A DNA stretch of 50,747 nucleotides from positions 1-50,747 of the forward strand of contig NZ_SMKH01000015.1 in NCBI RefSeq assembly GCF_004348515.1, written 5' to 3'. The notes beneath the pieces are model-generated. The model was not told the DNA's origin. It worked only from the letters and a program-made list of their open reading frames with translations, and searched no databases. Below are positions 18,582-26,966 of the stretch, piece by piece. How positions within the stretch are numbered: the first letter of the stretch is position 1; the number at the start of each line of letters is the position of its first letter. The position numbers were made by a program, and so were the translations under genes. Source of the stretch: Actinomadura sp. KC345 (GTDB lineage Bacteria > Actinomycetota > Actinomycetes > Streptosporangiales > Streptosporangiaceae).

Positions 18582-19823
18582 ATGTCTCGCATCAGCGGAC
18601 GCCTGCGGAGAACCGGCGCGGTGGCCATCGGTGTGCTGGCCATGGGCGCCGCGGGCGCCGTCACGGCCCCCGCCTCCGCCGCGCAGCCGGTCTACGCCGA
18701 GGACTTCTCCGACGGGCTCGGCACCTTCACCGCCACCGGTTCGGTGAGCACCGGCGCCTACGGCGCCCGGCTGCGCGGGTCGCGTTTCTCCGGATCGTCC
18801 ATGACGTCCGCGGCCATCGACCTGACCGGGCACGGCGACGTGACGGTCTCCTACACACGGGCGGCGTCCGGACTCGACCTCGGTGAGACCTTCACCGCGG
18901 CCTACTCGGTCGACGGCGGCGCGTTCACCGCGCTGGAATCGTCGCGCGCCGCCACCGGCGCGGCGTCGTTCCGGCTGCCGGCGTCGGTCGAGGGCGGTGA
19001 CCTGCGGCTGCGGTTCTCCCTGGACGCGGACGGGCTCCTGGAGACCCTGACCGTCGACGACGTGCTCGTCGAGGCCGGGGACGGCGATGCGCCCCCGGGC
19101 GGGTCGCTGCCGCCCGTGGACGACGTCACCGAACCCGGACCGTACGCGGTGGCCGTCGACGAGTCCGCCGGGCCCGGCGACGACGGATGGCTGGTGTACC
19201 CGGCGGACGCCGGCCGGGACGGTGTGGACCACCCGATCCTCGTGTGGGGTCCGGGCGCGGGATCCGACCCGGCCGACTACGAGGACATGCTGCGCCAGTG
19301 GGCCTCGCACGGGTTCGTCGTCTACAGCGAGGTGTCCTCCAGCGACGGCGGCTACATGGTCGACGCCCTCGACTGGCTCGAGACCCGGAACGCCAGTCCG
19401 GCCAGTCCCCTGTACCAGGACCTCGACACCTCCGAGGTGGCCTTCGGCGGCCATTCCCGCGGGTCGCTCGGAACGTTCGACGTGGCCGACGAGCCGCGGC
19501 TGGCGACCACCGTCCACGTGGCCGGCGGCTCCTTCGACGGCGGCGGCCCGGACAACCTCCGGAGACCGGCCCTCTACATCGGCGGCGACGACGACTTCGC
19601 CACCGGGAACATGGAGCGCGACTACACCAACACCGACGTGCCGGTGTGGTTCAACATCCTCGACGACACCGACCACATCCTCGCCACCCGGAACGGGCAG
19701 CACATCATCACCGCCTGGCTGAGGTGGCTGCTCGCCGACGAGGAGTTCCGCCGCGCGGACGACTTCCTGAGCTCCACCTGCACCTTCTGCGACCTCGGCG
19801 ACGTCCGGTACAAGAACTGGTGA
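18582..19823 (+). CDS. Secreted alpha/beta hydrolase with N-terminal beta domain
   Basis: 413-residue exported hydrolase. A Tat/Sec-like signal peptide (RLRRTG, a hydrophobic run, then PASAA at about residue 35) precedes a beta-rich domain of about 130 residues rich in Thr, Ser and Gly, resembling a carbohydrate- or surface-binding module. The catalytic domain has the nucleophile elbow GGHSRGS (Ser292), an acid in YIGGDDDFA and a histidine in DDTDHIL, as in the chlorophyllase / dienelactone hydrolase / polyester hydrolase group. A C-terminal CTFC pair may form a disulfide. Substrate unknown. ATG at 18582 follows AAGGGAA; a strong terminator lies after the gene. Confidence 0.82.
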   Translation: MSRISGRLRRTGAVAIGVLAMGAAGAVTAPASAAQPVYAEDFSDGLGTFTATGSVSTGAYGARLRGSRFSGSSMTSAAIDLTGHGDVTVSYTRAASGLDLGETFTAAYSVDGGAFTALESSRAATGAASFRLPASVEGGDLRLRFSLDADGLLETLTVDDVLVEAGDGDAPPGGSLPPVDDVTEPGPYAVAVDESAGPGDDGWLVYPADAGRDGVDHPILVWGPGAGSDPADYEDMLRQWASHGFVVYSEVSSSDGGYMVDALDWLETRNASPASPLYQDLDTSEVAFGGHSRGSLGTFDVADEPRLATTVHVAGGSFDGGGPDNLRRPALYIGGDDDFATGNMERDYTNTDVPVWFNILDDTDHILATRNGQHIITAWLRWLLADEEFRRADDFLSSTCTFCDLGDVRYKNW

Positions 19824-19835
19824 CACCGCGGTGAC

Positions 19836-19873
19836 GGGCACCGCCCCGCCGTCCCGCCGGCGGGGCGGTGCCC
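19836..19873. terminator. Strong hairpin after the secreted hydrolase gene
   Basis: A perfect 15-bp GC-rich stem (19836-19850 with 19859-19873) and an 8-base loop, starting 13 bases after the hydrolase stop. No U-tract, as is usual for actinobacterial terminators. Confidence 0.8.
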
Positions 19874-19987
19874 GATCGGATCGACGGGTGCCCGCCGGGA
19901 CGGTCGGCACCGGCGCTCTTGATCGATGGGTGTCGTGCGGCGAAGGTGAAGGGAGCGGCCGGTCCCGACTTCGGCGAGGGGGGCGAG

Positions 19988-20881
19988 ATGCGCGGACGCC
20001 TCCTGCGGCATCGGTGGTTCTGGGCGGCGGCGGCGGGCGGGGCGCTGGTGCTCGTCTCCGGGTTCGTGCTGGTCGAGCCGGCGCAGGGGGACGGGACGGT
20101 GCGGGTGATGAGCTACAACGTGCGGGGCGTGGACGATCAGCCGCCGCGGGACTGGCGCACCCGGCGCAAGCTCGTCGGGCATCTGCTCGGACGTCATGAT
20201 CCGGACCTGCTGGGGGTCCAGGAGGCGCGGTGGCACCAGGTCCGCGACCTGGCCGAGGCGCTGCCGGACCACGGCTGGATCGGGCTGGGCACCCAGGGCG
20301 GCACCAAGGACCAGTTCCTCGCGATCTTCTACGCCGAGCGGCGGTTCGAGGTTCTGGACTTCGGCCATTTCTGGCTGTCGGACACCCCCGACGTCATCGG
20401 CTCGTCGACGTGGGGCAACAAGTACGTCCGGATGGTGACGTGGGCCAAGTTCCGCGATCGTCGCACCGGAACGGTCCTCTACCAGGCCAACACACATCTG
20501 GACAACGCGTCGGCGGGCTCCCGGGTCAAGAGCGCCGGGCTGATCCTCGACCGGGTGCGCGGGTTCCAGAGCGGCGTTCCGGTGGTGCTGACCGGGGACT
20601 TCAACTCCACCGCCGGGGCGTCGCCCGTCTACACGATCCTCACCGGGCCAGGCGCGTTCCAGGACACCTGGACGACGGCTCAGCGGCGCGGCCCGCAATA
20701 CCGCACCATCGGGCGGTGGCGCCCCCCGAAGCGGGGCGGCAAGCGGGTCGACTGGATCCTGGCGCGTGGGGAGGTCGAGACCGTGTGGACCGAGATCGAC
20801 CCTTACCGCGTCGGGGGGCTCTACGCGTCCGACCACTATCCCGTGATCGCCCACCTGAAGGTCACAGGCCGTAGCGGATGA
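19988..20881 (+). CDS. Exported endonuclease/exonuclease/phosphatase family protein
   Basis: 297-residue DNase I-fold metalloenzyme. An N-terminal hydrophobic segment (about residues 10-32) acts as a signal peptide or anchor. The family residues are all visible: SYNVRG, the metal glutamate in GVQEARW, THLDNAS, TGDFNSTAG and SDHYPV at the C-terminus. The substrate could be nucleic acid or a phosphodiester such as a lipid; the outside location is inferred. The gene ends with its stop inside the AGGAG site of the dehydrogenase gene 10 bases on, so the two may be cotranscribed. Confidence 0.87.
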   Translation: MRGRLLRHRWFWAAAAGGALVLVSGFVLVEPAQGDGTVRVMSYNVRGVDDQPPRDWRTRRKLVGHLLGRHDPDLLGVQEARWHQVRDLAEALPDHGWIGLGTQGGTKDQFLAIFYAERRFEVLDFGHFWLSDTPDVIGSSTWGNKYVRMVTWAKFRDRRTGTVLYQANTHLDNASAGSRVKSAGLILDRVRGFQSGVPVVLTGDFNSTAGASPVYTILTGPGAFQDTWTTAQRRGPQYRTIGRWRPPKRGGKRVDWILARGEVETVWTEIDPYRVGGLYASDHYPVIAHLKVTGRSG

Positions 20882-20891
20882 GGAGTGCCGG

Positions 20892-21923
20892 ATGATCGCT
20901 GCGTACACCTCGGGAACCGGGGTCCGGGTCGGGGACGTTCCGGAGCCGGTCGCCGGCGAGGGGCAGGTGCTGGTCGCGCCCCTGGCGGCGGGGATCTGCG
21001 GGTCCGACCTGCACATGGCCGACGCACTCGCGGCGTTCGGCGAGGACGCCCCGCGCATCGTCATGGGGCACGAGTTCTGCACGGAGGTCCTGGAGGCCGG
21101 GCCGGGGGCCTCGGGCCGGTTCCCGCCGGGGACGCGTGTCGTGTCGGTGCCCTATGCCGACGGTCCGTCCGGCCCCGAGCCGCTCGGGCTGTCGACCGTC
21201 CTCCCGGGCGCGTTCGCCGAGCGGGCGGTGATGCAGGAGTCGCTGCTCCTGCCCGTACCGGACGACCTGCCCAGTCACCACGCGGCGCTGACCGAGCCGC
21301 TCGCGGTGGGCGTGCACGCGGTGGCCGCCGCCCGCCCGCGCTCCGGCGACGCGGCGCTCGTCGTGGGATGCGGGCCGATCGGCCTGGCGGTGATCGCGGC
21401 GCTCAGGGCCGGCGGGCACGGGCCGGTGATCGCCTGCGACTTCTCGGCGGCGCGGCGGGCGCTGGCCGGGCACCTGGGGGCGGACATCGTGCTGGATCCC
21501 GCCGAGTCCTCCCCCTACGGGCGGTGGGACGATCTGGGCGTCGTCGAGAGGCCGCCCTCGCCGCTGCTGGCGGACGGCGTGCCGCCCGGGAACGTCATCG
21601 CGTTCGAGTGCGTCGGCGCCGCGGGGCTGATCCAGCAGGTCATCGACGGGGTTCCGCGGCACACCCGGATCGTCGGCGTGGGCGTCGCCACCGAGCCGGA
21701 GACGATCGCACCGGTGACGGCCGTCCTGAAGGAGGTGTCGATCAGCTTCGTCTACGGCTACCGGCAGGAGGAGTTCGCGCACGCGCTGGGACTGCTCTCC
21801 GCCGGGCGCATCGACGCGGACGCCTTCGTCACCGGTGCCGTGGGGCTCGACGGCGTCGCCGGGGCCTTCGCCGATCTGCACTCCCCGGGCGACCACGTGA
21901 AGATCGTCGTACGGCCCGGGTAG
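20892..21923 (+). CDS. Zinc-binding medium-chain alcohol dehydrogenase
   Basis: 343-residue medium-chain dehydrogenase/reductase. Catalytic-zinc ligands are visible in GICGSDLH (Cys), MGHEF (His, Glu) and LTEPLAVGVH; the nucleotide fold has VVGCGPIGLAVI, with an acidic Cys-Asp after the next strand suggesting NAD(H). The four-cysteine structural-zinc loop normally following GHE is absent: that stretch has no cysteines. It opens an operon with a ThDP enzyme and an SDR. ATG at 20892 has AGGAG at 6 bases. Confidence 0.87.
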   Translation: MIAAYTSGTGVRVGDVPEPVAGEGQVLVAPLAAGICGSDLHMADALAAFGEDAPRIVMGHEFCTEVLEAGPGASGRFPPGTRVVSVPYADGPSGPEPLGLSTVLPGAFAERAVMQESLLLPVPDDLPSHHAALTEPLAVGVHAVAAARPRSGDAALVVGCGPIGLAVIAALRAGGHGPVIACDFSAARRALAGHLGADIVLDPAESSPYGRWDDLGVVERPPSPLLADGVPPGNVIAFECVGAAGLIQQVIDGVPRHTRIVGVGVATEPETIAPVTAVLKEVSISFVYGYRQEEFAHALGLLSAGRIDADAFVTGAVGLDGVAGAFADLHSPGDHVKIVVRPG

Positions 21924-22008
21924 GCGGCCGCAGCCGTCCGCGGACCCTTGTCACCCGAGGGGAACTCAAGTATCTGTGGAGATCGAAGTCTCCGGTCGAG
22001 GAGGGCTC

Positions 22009-23727
22009 GTGGATCCCAACGGCGGCATTCTCCTGGCCAGGACTCTGGCGGAGATCGCTCCCATCGTGTTCACCCTGCACGGCGGCCACCTGGACTCCTT
22101 CTACCGAGGCTGCGCGGACGAGGGCATCGAGCTGCTGGACTTCCGGCACGAGGCCGCCGCCGTCAACGCCGCCGACGGATACGCGCGGGTGACCGGCGGG
22201 CTCGGCGTCGCCGCGGTGACCAGCGGGCCGGGCTTCGCCAACGGCTTCGCGGGGATCACCAACGCCTACGCCGACGGCGTCCCCCTGCTGGTCGTCGTCG
22301 CCGCTCCCCCGCTGCGCGAGGCCGAGACCCGGGAACTGCAGGGAGGCATCGACCAGATCGCCGCTTTGAAACCGGTCACCAAGTGGGCGCACCGCATCAC
22401 CGACCCCGCGCGCATTCCCGACCTGGTCGGGCTGGCCGTCCGGCGGGCCCTGTCGGACCGTCCGGGGCCGGTCGCGCTCGAACTGCCGATCGACGTGGCG
22501 TTCGCGCCGGTCGACCCGGCCCGGGTCCGCCCGGCCGGACGGCCGGACCTCGGGGCCCGCACCGGTCCGGGCCGCCGGGCGCTCGCCGGCGCGCTACGGG
22601 CGCTGGACGGCGCCGAACGCCCCGTCGTCCTGGCGGGCGAGGGGCTGCGGTGGTCGCGCGACCGCCGGATCCTCATCGACTTCGCCGAGGCCAGCGGCAT
22701 CCCCGTACTGTCCGGCGGTCCCGCCTCGCGCGGCCTGCCGCCGGGCCATCCGCTCAACGGACGCGGCGTCGCGACCCTCGCCGCGCTGGCGATGTCGGGC
22801 GGCGCCACCCCTGACGTGGTCATGCTGCTCGGCTTCACCCCGGGCATGCACAGCGGCGGACGCCCCGGCGCGGTCATCCCCGCCGACGCCGAGATCGTCC
22901 AGGTGGACCCGGACGCGGCCGAGATCGGACGCCTCGGGCCCGTCCACGTCGCGGTCCAGGCCGACCCCGCCGAAACCCTCGCCGCCATGCTCGCGGCCCA
23001 CGACGGGCCGTGGCCCGCGCGCAAGGAGTGGGCGGAGACTCTGATGGGCGCGAGCAGGCTCCCGGACCTGCTGTTCGCGGACGCCCCCGACGTGGTCAAC
23101 GGGCGGATCCACCCGCACCACGCCACGCGGGAGGCGCTCGCCGCCCTCGACCCCGGCTCGATCGTCGTCGCCGACGGCGGAGAGTCGCTCGCCTGGACCA
23201 TGTCGGCCGCCTTCTCGGCCGACATCGACCTCGTCGTCGGCCTCGGCCACCAGGGGCACCTCGGCGTCGGGCACGGCTTCGCCATCGGCGCCCAGCGCGC
23301 CGAACCCGGCCGGCGGGTCGTCCAGATCACCGGAGACGGCGCGGTCGGCTTCCACATCCAGGAACTCGACACCATGGTCCGCCACGAGCTGCCCATCGTG
23401 ACCGTGGTCCTGTCCAACGACACGTGGGGCATGTCGATCCACAGCCAGGACGTCCTGTTCGGCGCGGGCAACGACATCGTCACCCGGCTGGCCCCGACCC
23501 GGTACGAGAAGGTCGCCGAAGCGTTCGGCGCCTACGGCGAGCACGTCGAGAAACCGGGCGAGATCGGCCCGGCCATCCGCCGCGCCCTCGACTCCGGCAG
23601 ACCCGCCCTGATCAACGTCGCCATCTCCAACGAGGTCGTCCACCCCGTCACCACGTCGATGCTGGGTGACGTCACCACCACGGACGAGATCGTCATCCCC
23701 TACTACGAGAACATCCCGCTCCGATGA
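22009..23727 (+). CDS. ThDP-dependent enzyme (acetolactate synthase / 2-hydroxyacyl-CoA lyase-like)
   Basis: Thiamine-diphosphate enzyme of 572 residues with the three-domain layout of acetolactate synthase relatives. The ThDP-activating glutamate is in FRHEAAAVNAADGYAR (Glu48), and the cofactor motif runs from GDG (442-444) to the Asn of SND (Asn470), at the usual 26-residue spacing. It could carboligate or decarboxylate a 2-keto acid or cleave a 2-hydroxyacyl-CoA; I cannot choose. GTG at 22009 has GAGGAGGG close upstream and is preferred over GTG at 21976, which lacks one. The 3' end overlaps the SDR gene by 4 bases (ATGA). Confidence 0.85.
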   Translation: MDPNGGILLARTLAEIAPIVFTLHGGHLDSFYRGCADEGIELLDFRHEAAAVNAADGYARVTGGLGVAAVTSGPGFANGFAGITNAYADGVPLLVVVAAPPLREAETRELQGGIDQIAALKPVTKWAHRITDPARIPDLVGLAVRRALSDRPGPVALELPIDVAFAPVDPARVRPAGRPDLGARTGPGRRALAGALRALDGAERPVVLAGEGLRWSRDRRILIDFAEASGIPVLSGGPASRGLPPGHPLNGRGVATLAALAMSGGATPDVVMLLGFTPGMHSGGRPGAVIPADAEIVQVDPDAAEIGRLGPVHVAVQADPAETLAAMLAAHDGPWPARKEWAETLMGASRLPDLLFADAPDVVNGRIHPHHATREALAALDPGSIVVADGGESLAWTMSAAFSADIDLVVGLGHQGHLGVGHGFAIGAQRAEPGRRVVQITGDGAVGFHIQELDTMVRHELPIVTVVLSNDTWGMSIHSQDVLFGAGNDIVTRLAPTRYEKVAEAFGAYGEHVEKPGEIGPAIRRALDSGRPALINVAISNEVVHPVTTSMLGDVTTTDEIVIPYYENIPLR

Positions 23728-24491
23728 ACGGCATGGACGGAAAGCACGCCCTGATCACCGGCGCGGGCTCGGGAATCGGGCTCGAATGCGCCCGGGCGCT
23801 GTCGCGGGCTGGGGCGGCAGTGACCCTCGTCGACGTCGCGGAGGACGCCGTCGAAAAGAACGCCGGTGAACTCGGCGGCGGCGCGCACGCACTGGTCGCG
23901 GACGTCACCGACGAAGAACGCCTCGAACAGGCGATACGTGCGGCGGCCGACGCCTCCGGGCCGCTGCACGTGGCAGTGAACGCCGCGGGCTCGGGCACGT
24001 TCGGGGTGGTGACCGAGCTGCCCCTGTCCGAATGGCGCCGGGTGATCGACCTCAACCTGACCGGCGTGTTCCTGTCGGTGAAGCACGAGGCGCGGCTGAT
24101 GGCGGACGGAGGGTCGATCATCAACATCGCCTCGCTGAACGCGCGCCGGCCGGCGGCGGGCTTCGCCGCCTACTGCGCGAGCAAGTCCGGCGTCGAGATG
24201 CTGACCAAGGTCGCGGCCATGGAGCTGGGTCCGCGGGGCATCCGGGTCAACGCGATCGCCCCCGGGCTCGTCGACACGCCGCTCACCGCCGCCATCACCG
24301 GCACCGAGGCCGAGCAGGAGTACCTGGAGAACACTCCGCTCGGCCGGACCGGCGCCCCCGCCGACATCGCCTCGGTGGTCCTGTTCCTCGCCGGCGACGG
24401 CTCCGCGTGGATGACCGGCGACCTCCTTCTGGTCGACGGCGGCGCCCACACCATGCGCTACCCCCGCCTGGACAAGCACTTCGGCTCCTGA
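23724..24491 (+). CDS. SDR-family oxidoreductase
   Basis: Classical short-chain dehydrogenase of 255 residues. TGAGSGIG binds the nucleotide; VDV after the second strand suggests NAD(H) preference; NAAGSG follows; the catalytic set is Ser137, Tyr150 and Lys154 in YCASK. The C-terminal VDGGAHTMRYPRL completes the fold. Start codon overlaps the ThDP enzyme stop (ATGA), so the two enzymes are translationally coupled. It probably reduces or oxidises the carbonyl made or used by the ThDP enzyme. Confidence 0.9.
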   Translation: MNGMDGKHALITGAGSGIGLECARALSRAGAAVTLVDVAEDAVEKNAGELGGGAHALVADVTDEERLEQAIRAAADASGPLHVAVNAAGSGTFGVVTELPLSEWRRVIDLNLTGVFLSVKHEARLMADGGSIINIASLNARRPAAGFAAYCASKSGVEMLTKVAAMELGPRGIRVNAIAPGLVDTPLTAAITGTEAEQEYLENTPLGRTGAPADIASVVLFLAGDGSAWMTGDLLLVDGGAHTMRYPRLDKHFGS

Positions 24492-24524
24492 AGCCAAGCG
24501 GTGCTGTACGAGCCCCGGTCCGGG

Positions 24525-25376
24525 TCACCGTTGGACGACGTCCTTCTCGGATGCTTGCCGATGACGCCGCAGGCGGTGCGCCGCCACGGTCGCGGCCACG
24601 AGGGCGGTGAAGGCGGCGGCGATCCACCAGACGCCGATCTGGTCCAGCCAGGTGGTGAGCGCGCCCTGGATGCCGGTGGCGGTGTCCACGACCGCGGAGT
24701 CGGCCGAGGCTCCCGCGTTGAGGCGTGTCTCGTACCAGCCGTAGTAGGTGACGTAGAGCCCGGCCGGGAGAAGAAGGGCGCCGCTGACCCGGGAGACGTG
24801 CGGCAGGACCCGGCGGGTGCGCGCCACGGCCGCCTCGCGTGCCAGCGCCACCAGCATCGACAGGAGCCCTACGACCACGCCCATGCCGACGCCGTACGCG
24901 GCGAACGCCGCGAGCCCGGCGGCGATGCCCGTGCCGCCGGACACCAGTCCGGTGACGGCCAGGAACGGCGCGATCGTGCACGAGAGGGAGGCGACGGCGT
25001 ACGAGACGCCGTAGCCGTACAGCCCGACCGGCGAACCCGTCAGCCCGCCCGTCTGGACGCGGGGCAGCCGTAGCAGCAGTTCCCGTCCGGTCACCAGCCA
25101 TGCGCCGAGCACCAGCAGGGCAAGGCCGACGACGATGGTGAACCAGGGCAGGTACTGCTGGACGGAGGTCGCCACAACGGAGATGAGCAGGCCGAACACG
25201 CCGAACACGGTGACGAACCCAGCGGTCATCGCGGCCGAGAGCCGCAGCGCCCGCCAGACGCCGCCCGCCCCCGGCGTCGCGACCAGCAGCGTCAGGTAGG
25301 AGGGCAGCAGCGCGAAACCGCACGGGTTGAACGCCGCGACCAGCCCGGCGGCCAGGGCGAGCGAGATCTGCTCCAT
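24525..25376 (-). CDS. ccdA: CcdA/DsbD-like membrane thiol-redox carrier
   Basis: 283-residue integral membrane protein with about six to seven helices. It carries reducing power across the membrane to outer thioredoxin-like proteins, for cytochrome c maturation or disulfide reduction. The redox cysteines of the family are present: FNPCGFALLPSYL in the first helix and SLSCTIAPFLAV in a later one. Its start codon overlaps the stop of the upstream lipoprotein by one base (TGATG), a typical CcdA-TlpA pairing. Confidence 0.88.
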   Translation of the reverse strand: MEQISLALAAGLVAAFNPCGFALLPSYLTLLVATPGAGGVWRALRLSAAMTAGFVTVFGVFGLLISVVATSVQQYLPWFTIVVGLALLVLGAWLVTGRELLLRLPRVQTGGLTGSPVGLYGYGVSYAVASLSCTIAPFLAVTGLVSGGTGIAAGLAAFAAYGVGMGVVVGLLSMLVALAREAAVARTRRVLPHVSRVSGALLLPAGLYVTYYGWYETRLNAGASADSAVVDTATGIQGALTTWLDQIGVWWIAAAFTALVAATVAAHRLRRHRQASEKDVVQR

Positions 25377-25933
25377 CAGCCGAGCAGGTCGTCGACGTGC
25401 CGGTCCAGCTCGTTCTCGTCGAGCGGCCCGGACTCCTTGCTCGTCCTGCCGTCGGTCGCCATGAAGACGAACGAGGACTGCGAGGTCACCTTGAAGTGGG
25501 AGTACAGCTTGCCGGTCCGGTCGTCCAGTTGGGTGAGCTTCCCGGTGCCGGTCCGGGACACGAAGTCACCCAACCGGCTCTTGTCCTTCTCCAGCCCCCC
25601 GACGCCGACGAACGAGACCCGGTCTCCGTGCTTCCCGGCGGCCTTCGCCACGTCGGGGCCTTCGGAGAGGCACTTGGGGCACCAGGGCGCCCAGAACCAG
25701 AACACCACCGGCCTGCCGGCCAGGCTCGCACCGTCGAACGCCTCGCCGTCCAGCGTCTCGCCCTTGAACTCCAGCGCCGCCGGGACATCCCGGCCCATCG
25801 CGTCGGGGCTCTGCGCGGCGGGGCTCCTGGGCGCCTCGCTCCGGGGTTCGACGGCGCTCGTCGCGTCGCCGCCACCACCGCATCCGGTCGCGAGCAGCGC
25901 GGCACCGACCATCAGCACGATCGCCTTGTTCAT
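25376..25933 (-). CDS. TlpA-like thioredoxin-fold lipoprotein
   Basis: 185-residue lipoprotein: short signal peptide ending in ALLATGC, whose cysteine would be lipidated, then a Ser/Pro-rich tether and a thioredoxin fold. FWAPWCPKCLSEGPD carries the CxxC active site (WCPKC) typical of TlpA/ResA reductants. It should act outside the membrane, kept reduced by the CcdA-like protein encoded immediately downstream with a 1-base overlap. Likely substrates are apocytochrome c or other exported thiol proteins. Confidence 0.9.
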   Translation of the reverse strand: MNKAIVLMVGAALLATGCGGGGDATSAVEPRSEAPRSPAAQSPDAMGRDVPAALEFKGETLDGEAFDGASLAGRPVVFWFWAPWCPKCLSEGPDVAKAAGKHGDRVSFVGVGGLEKDKSRLGDFVSRTGTGKLTQLDDRTGKLYSHFKVTSQSSFVFMATDGRTSKESGPLDENELDRHVDDLLG

Positions 25934-25995
25934 GCCGGCAACGCTAGCGGCCGAGGCCGCCGCCGCTTCTTACGAAGAGATGACGTCCCCGCGCG

Positions 25996-26100
25996 TCAGA
26001 GTCCCCACAGCTCCTCCGCGAAGCTCTTGTCGATGACGAGCCGCTTCATCGTCAGGAAGCCGCGTCGCCGCGTTGAACCGAAGGCGGTCGGCGCGTCGAC
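25996..26100 (-). pseudogene. Possible remnant of a substrate-binding protein 3' end
   Basis: In the 287-base gap before the YqeB-like gene, a minus-strand frame ends MKRLVIDKSFAEELWGL then stop. The core resembles MMKRVVIDKDDQEKVAEDWL near the C-terminus of the betaine-binding protein about 1 kb away, and the DNA matches at 24 of 27 bases (CTTGTCGATGACGA on the plus strand, then CGCTTCATC). No start codon or ribosome site suits it. It is best seen as the tail of a decayed duplicate; chance similarity is possible. Confidence 0.3.
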
Positions 26101-26220
26101 CTTGGTCGGTGGGGTCTGGCCGAGGGGCTCTCGCGGGCGTGGCGGGTGGAGGACGATCCTTCGTGGTGAAGGTCAGCCGGTGAGGCCGGTCGACCTACCG
26201 CGAGAGCAAGGGGAGACGGC

Positions 26221-26910
26221 GTGGGCAAGACGTCCGAGCGGGGCGGCAAGGTCACCGTGCTGCGTGAGCCGGTCTGGAGCACGGTGGGGCTCTATGTCGT
26301 CGCCATGCTGGGGGGCGCGGGCCTCGGCCGGCTTCTCGGCCTGCTGGCCGACTGGCTCGTGACGCTGCCGTGGGCGCCGATGCAGGGTCCGGCCGAGCTG
26401 GTCACGTCGATTCCCGCCGCGGTCCTGCCCGCCGTGGGCGTCCTGGCCGGGGCGGTGCTGGGAGTCGTCGCCCAGTACGAGCAAACGGTGATGCGCCTGG
26501 ACGGCGATGAGGTCGTGCTCACCCGCAAGGGTCGTCAGGAGCGGCTCTCCCGTGCGGACATCGCCACCGTCTGCCGTGACGGCAGGCATCTGGTCGTCCT
26601 CGGCACCGAAGGCGGGGAACTCGCGCGGCACGAATGCGGCCTCCCCTTCGGGCGCGTGGCCGGCGCCGTCGTCCGGCACGGCTACCCGTGGGCGGACGCC
26701 GATCCGTACGAGGACGAGTTCCGCCTCTGGGTACCCGATCTTCCCGGGCTTCCGGAAGGGGTCAACGCCCTCCTCAAAGCCCGCCAGAAGGTTCTGGACG
26801 AGAAGGGCTCCGGTCACGGCGACGTGCGGGAGCTCCGTGAGGAACTGTCCCGTCTCGGCATCGTCGTGAAGGACCGGAAGCGCCGCCAGTACGTCAGGTC
26901 GACGGGGTGA
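26221..26910 (+). CDS. YqeB-like membrane protein of unknown function
   Basis: 229-residue protein with two N-terminal membrane helices (about residues 20-45 and 60-85) and a cytosolic C-terminal domain. VMRLDGDEVVLTRKGRQERL resembles proteins catalogued as YqeB family in actinobacteria; the assignment is from memory. The C-terminal 40 residues are highly charged and may be a DNA- or protein-binding helix. GTG at 26221 has GGGAGA 4 bases upstream. It converges on the ABC-transporter operon, separated by a terminator. Confidence 0.68.
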   Translation: MGKTSERGGKVTVLREPVWSTVGLYVVAMLGGAGLGRLLGLLADWLVTLPWAPMQGPAELVTSIPAAVLPAVGVLAGAVLGVVAQYEQTVMRLDGDEVVLTRKGRQERLSRADIATVCRDGRHLVVLGTEGGELARHECGLPFGRVAGAVVRHGYPWADADPYEDEFRLWVPDLPGLPEGVNALLKARQKVLDEKGSGHGDVRELREELSRLGIVVKDRKRRQYVRSTG

Positions 26911-26924
26911 CCGGACGCGCGGAA

Positions 26925-26950
26925 GCCCGCCGTCACGAGGGACGGCGGGC
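26925..26950. terminator. Bidirectional terminator between the YqeB-like gene and the ABC operon
   Basis: Perfect 10-bp stem GCCCGCCGTC / GACGGCGGGC with a 6-base loop, between two convergent genes and 17 bases from the end of the binding-protein gene. It can serve both strands. Confidence 0.8.
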
Positions 26951-26966
26951 TCCGGCAGCGGGATGA

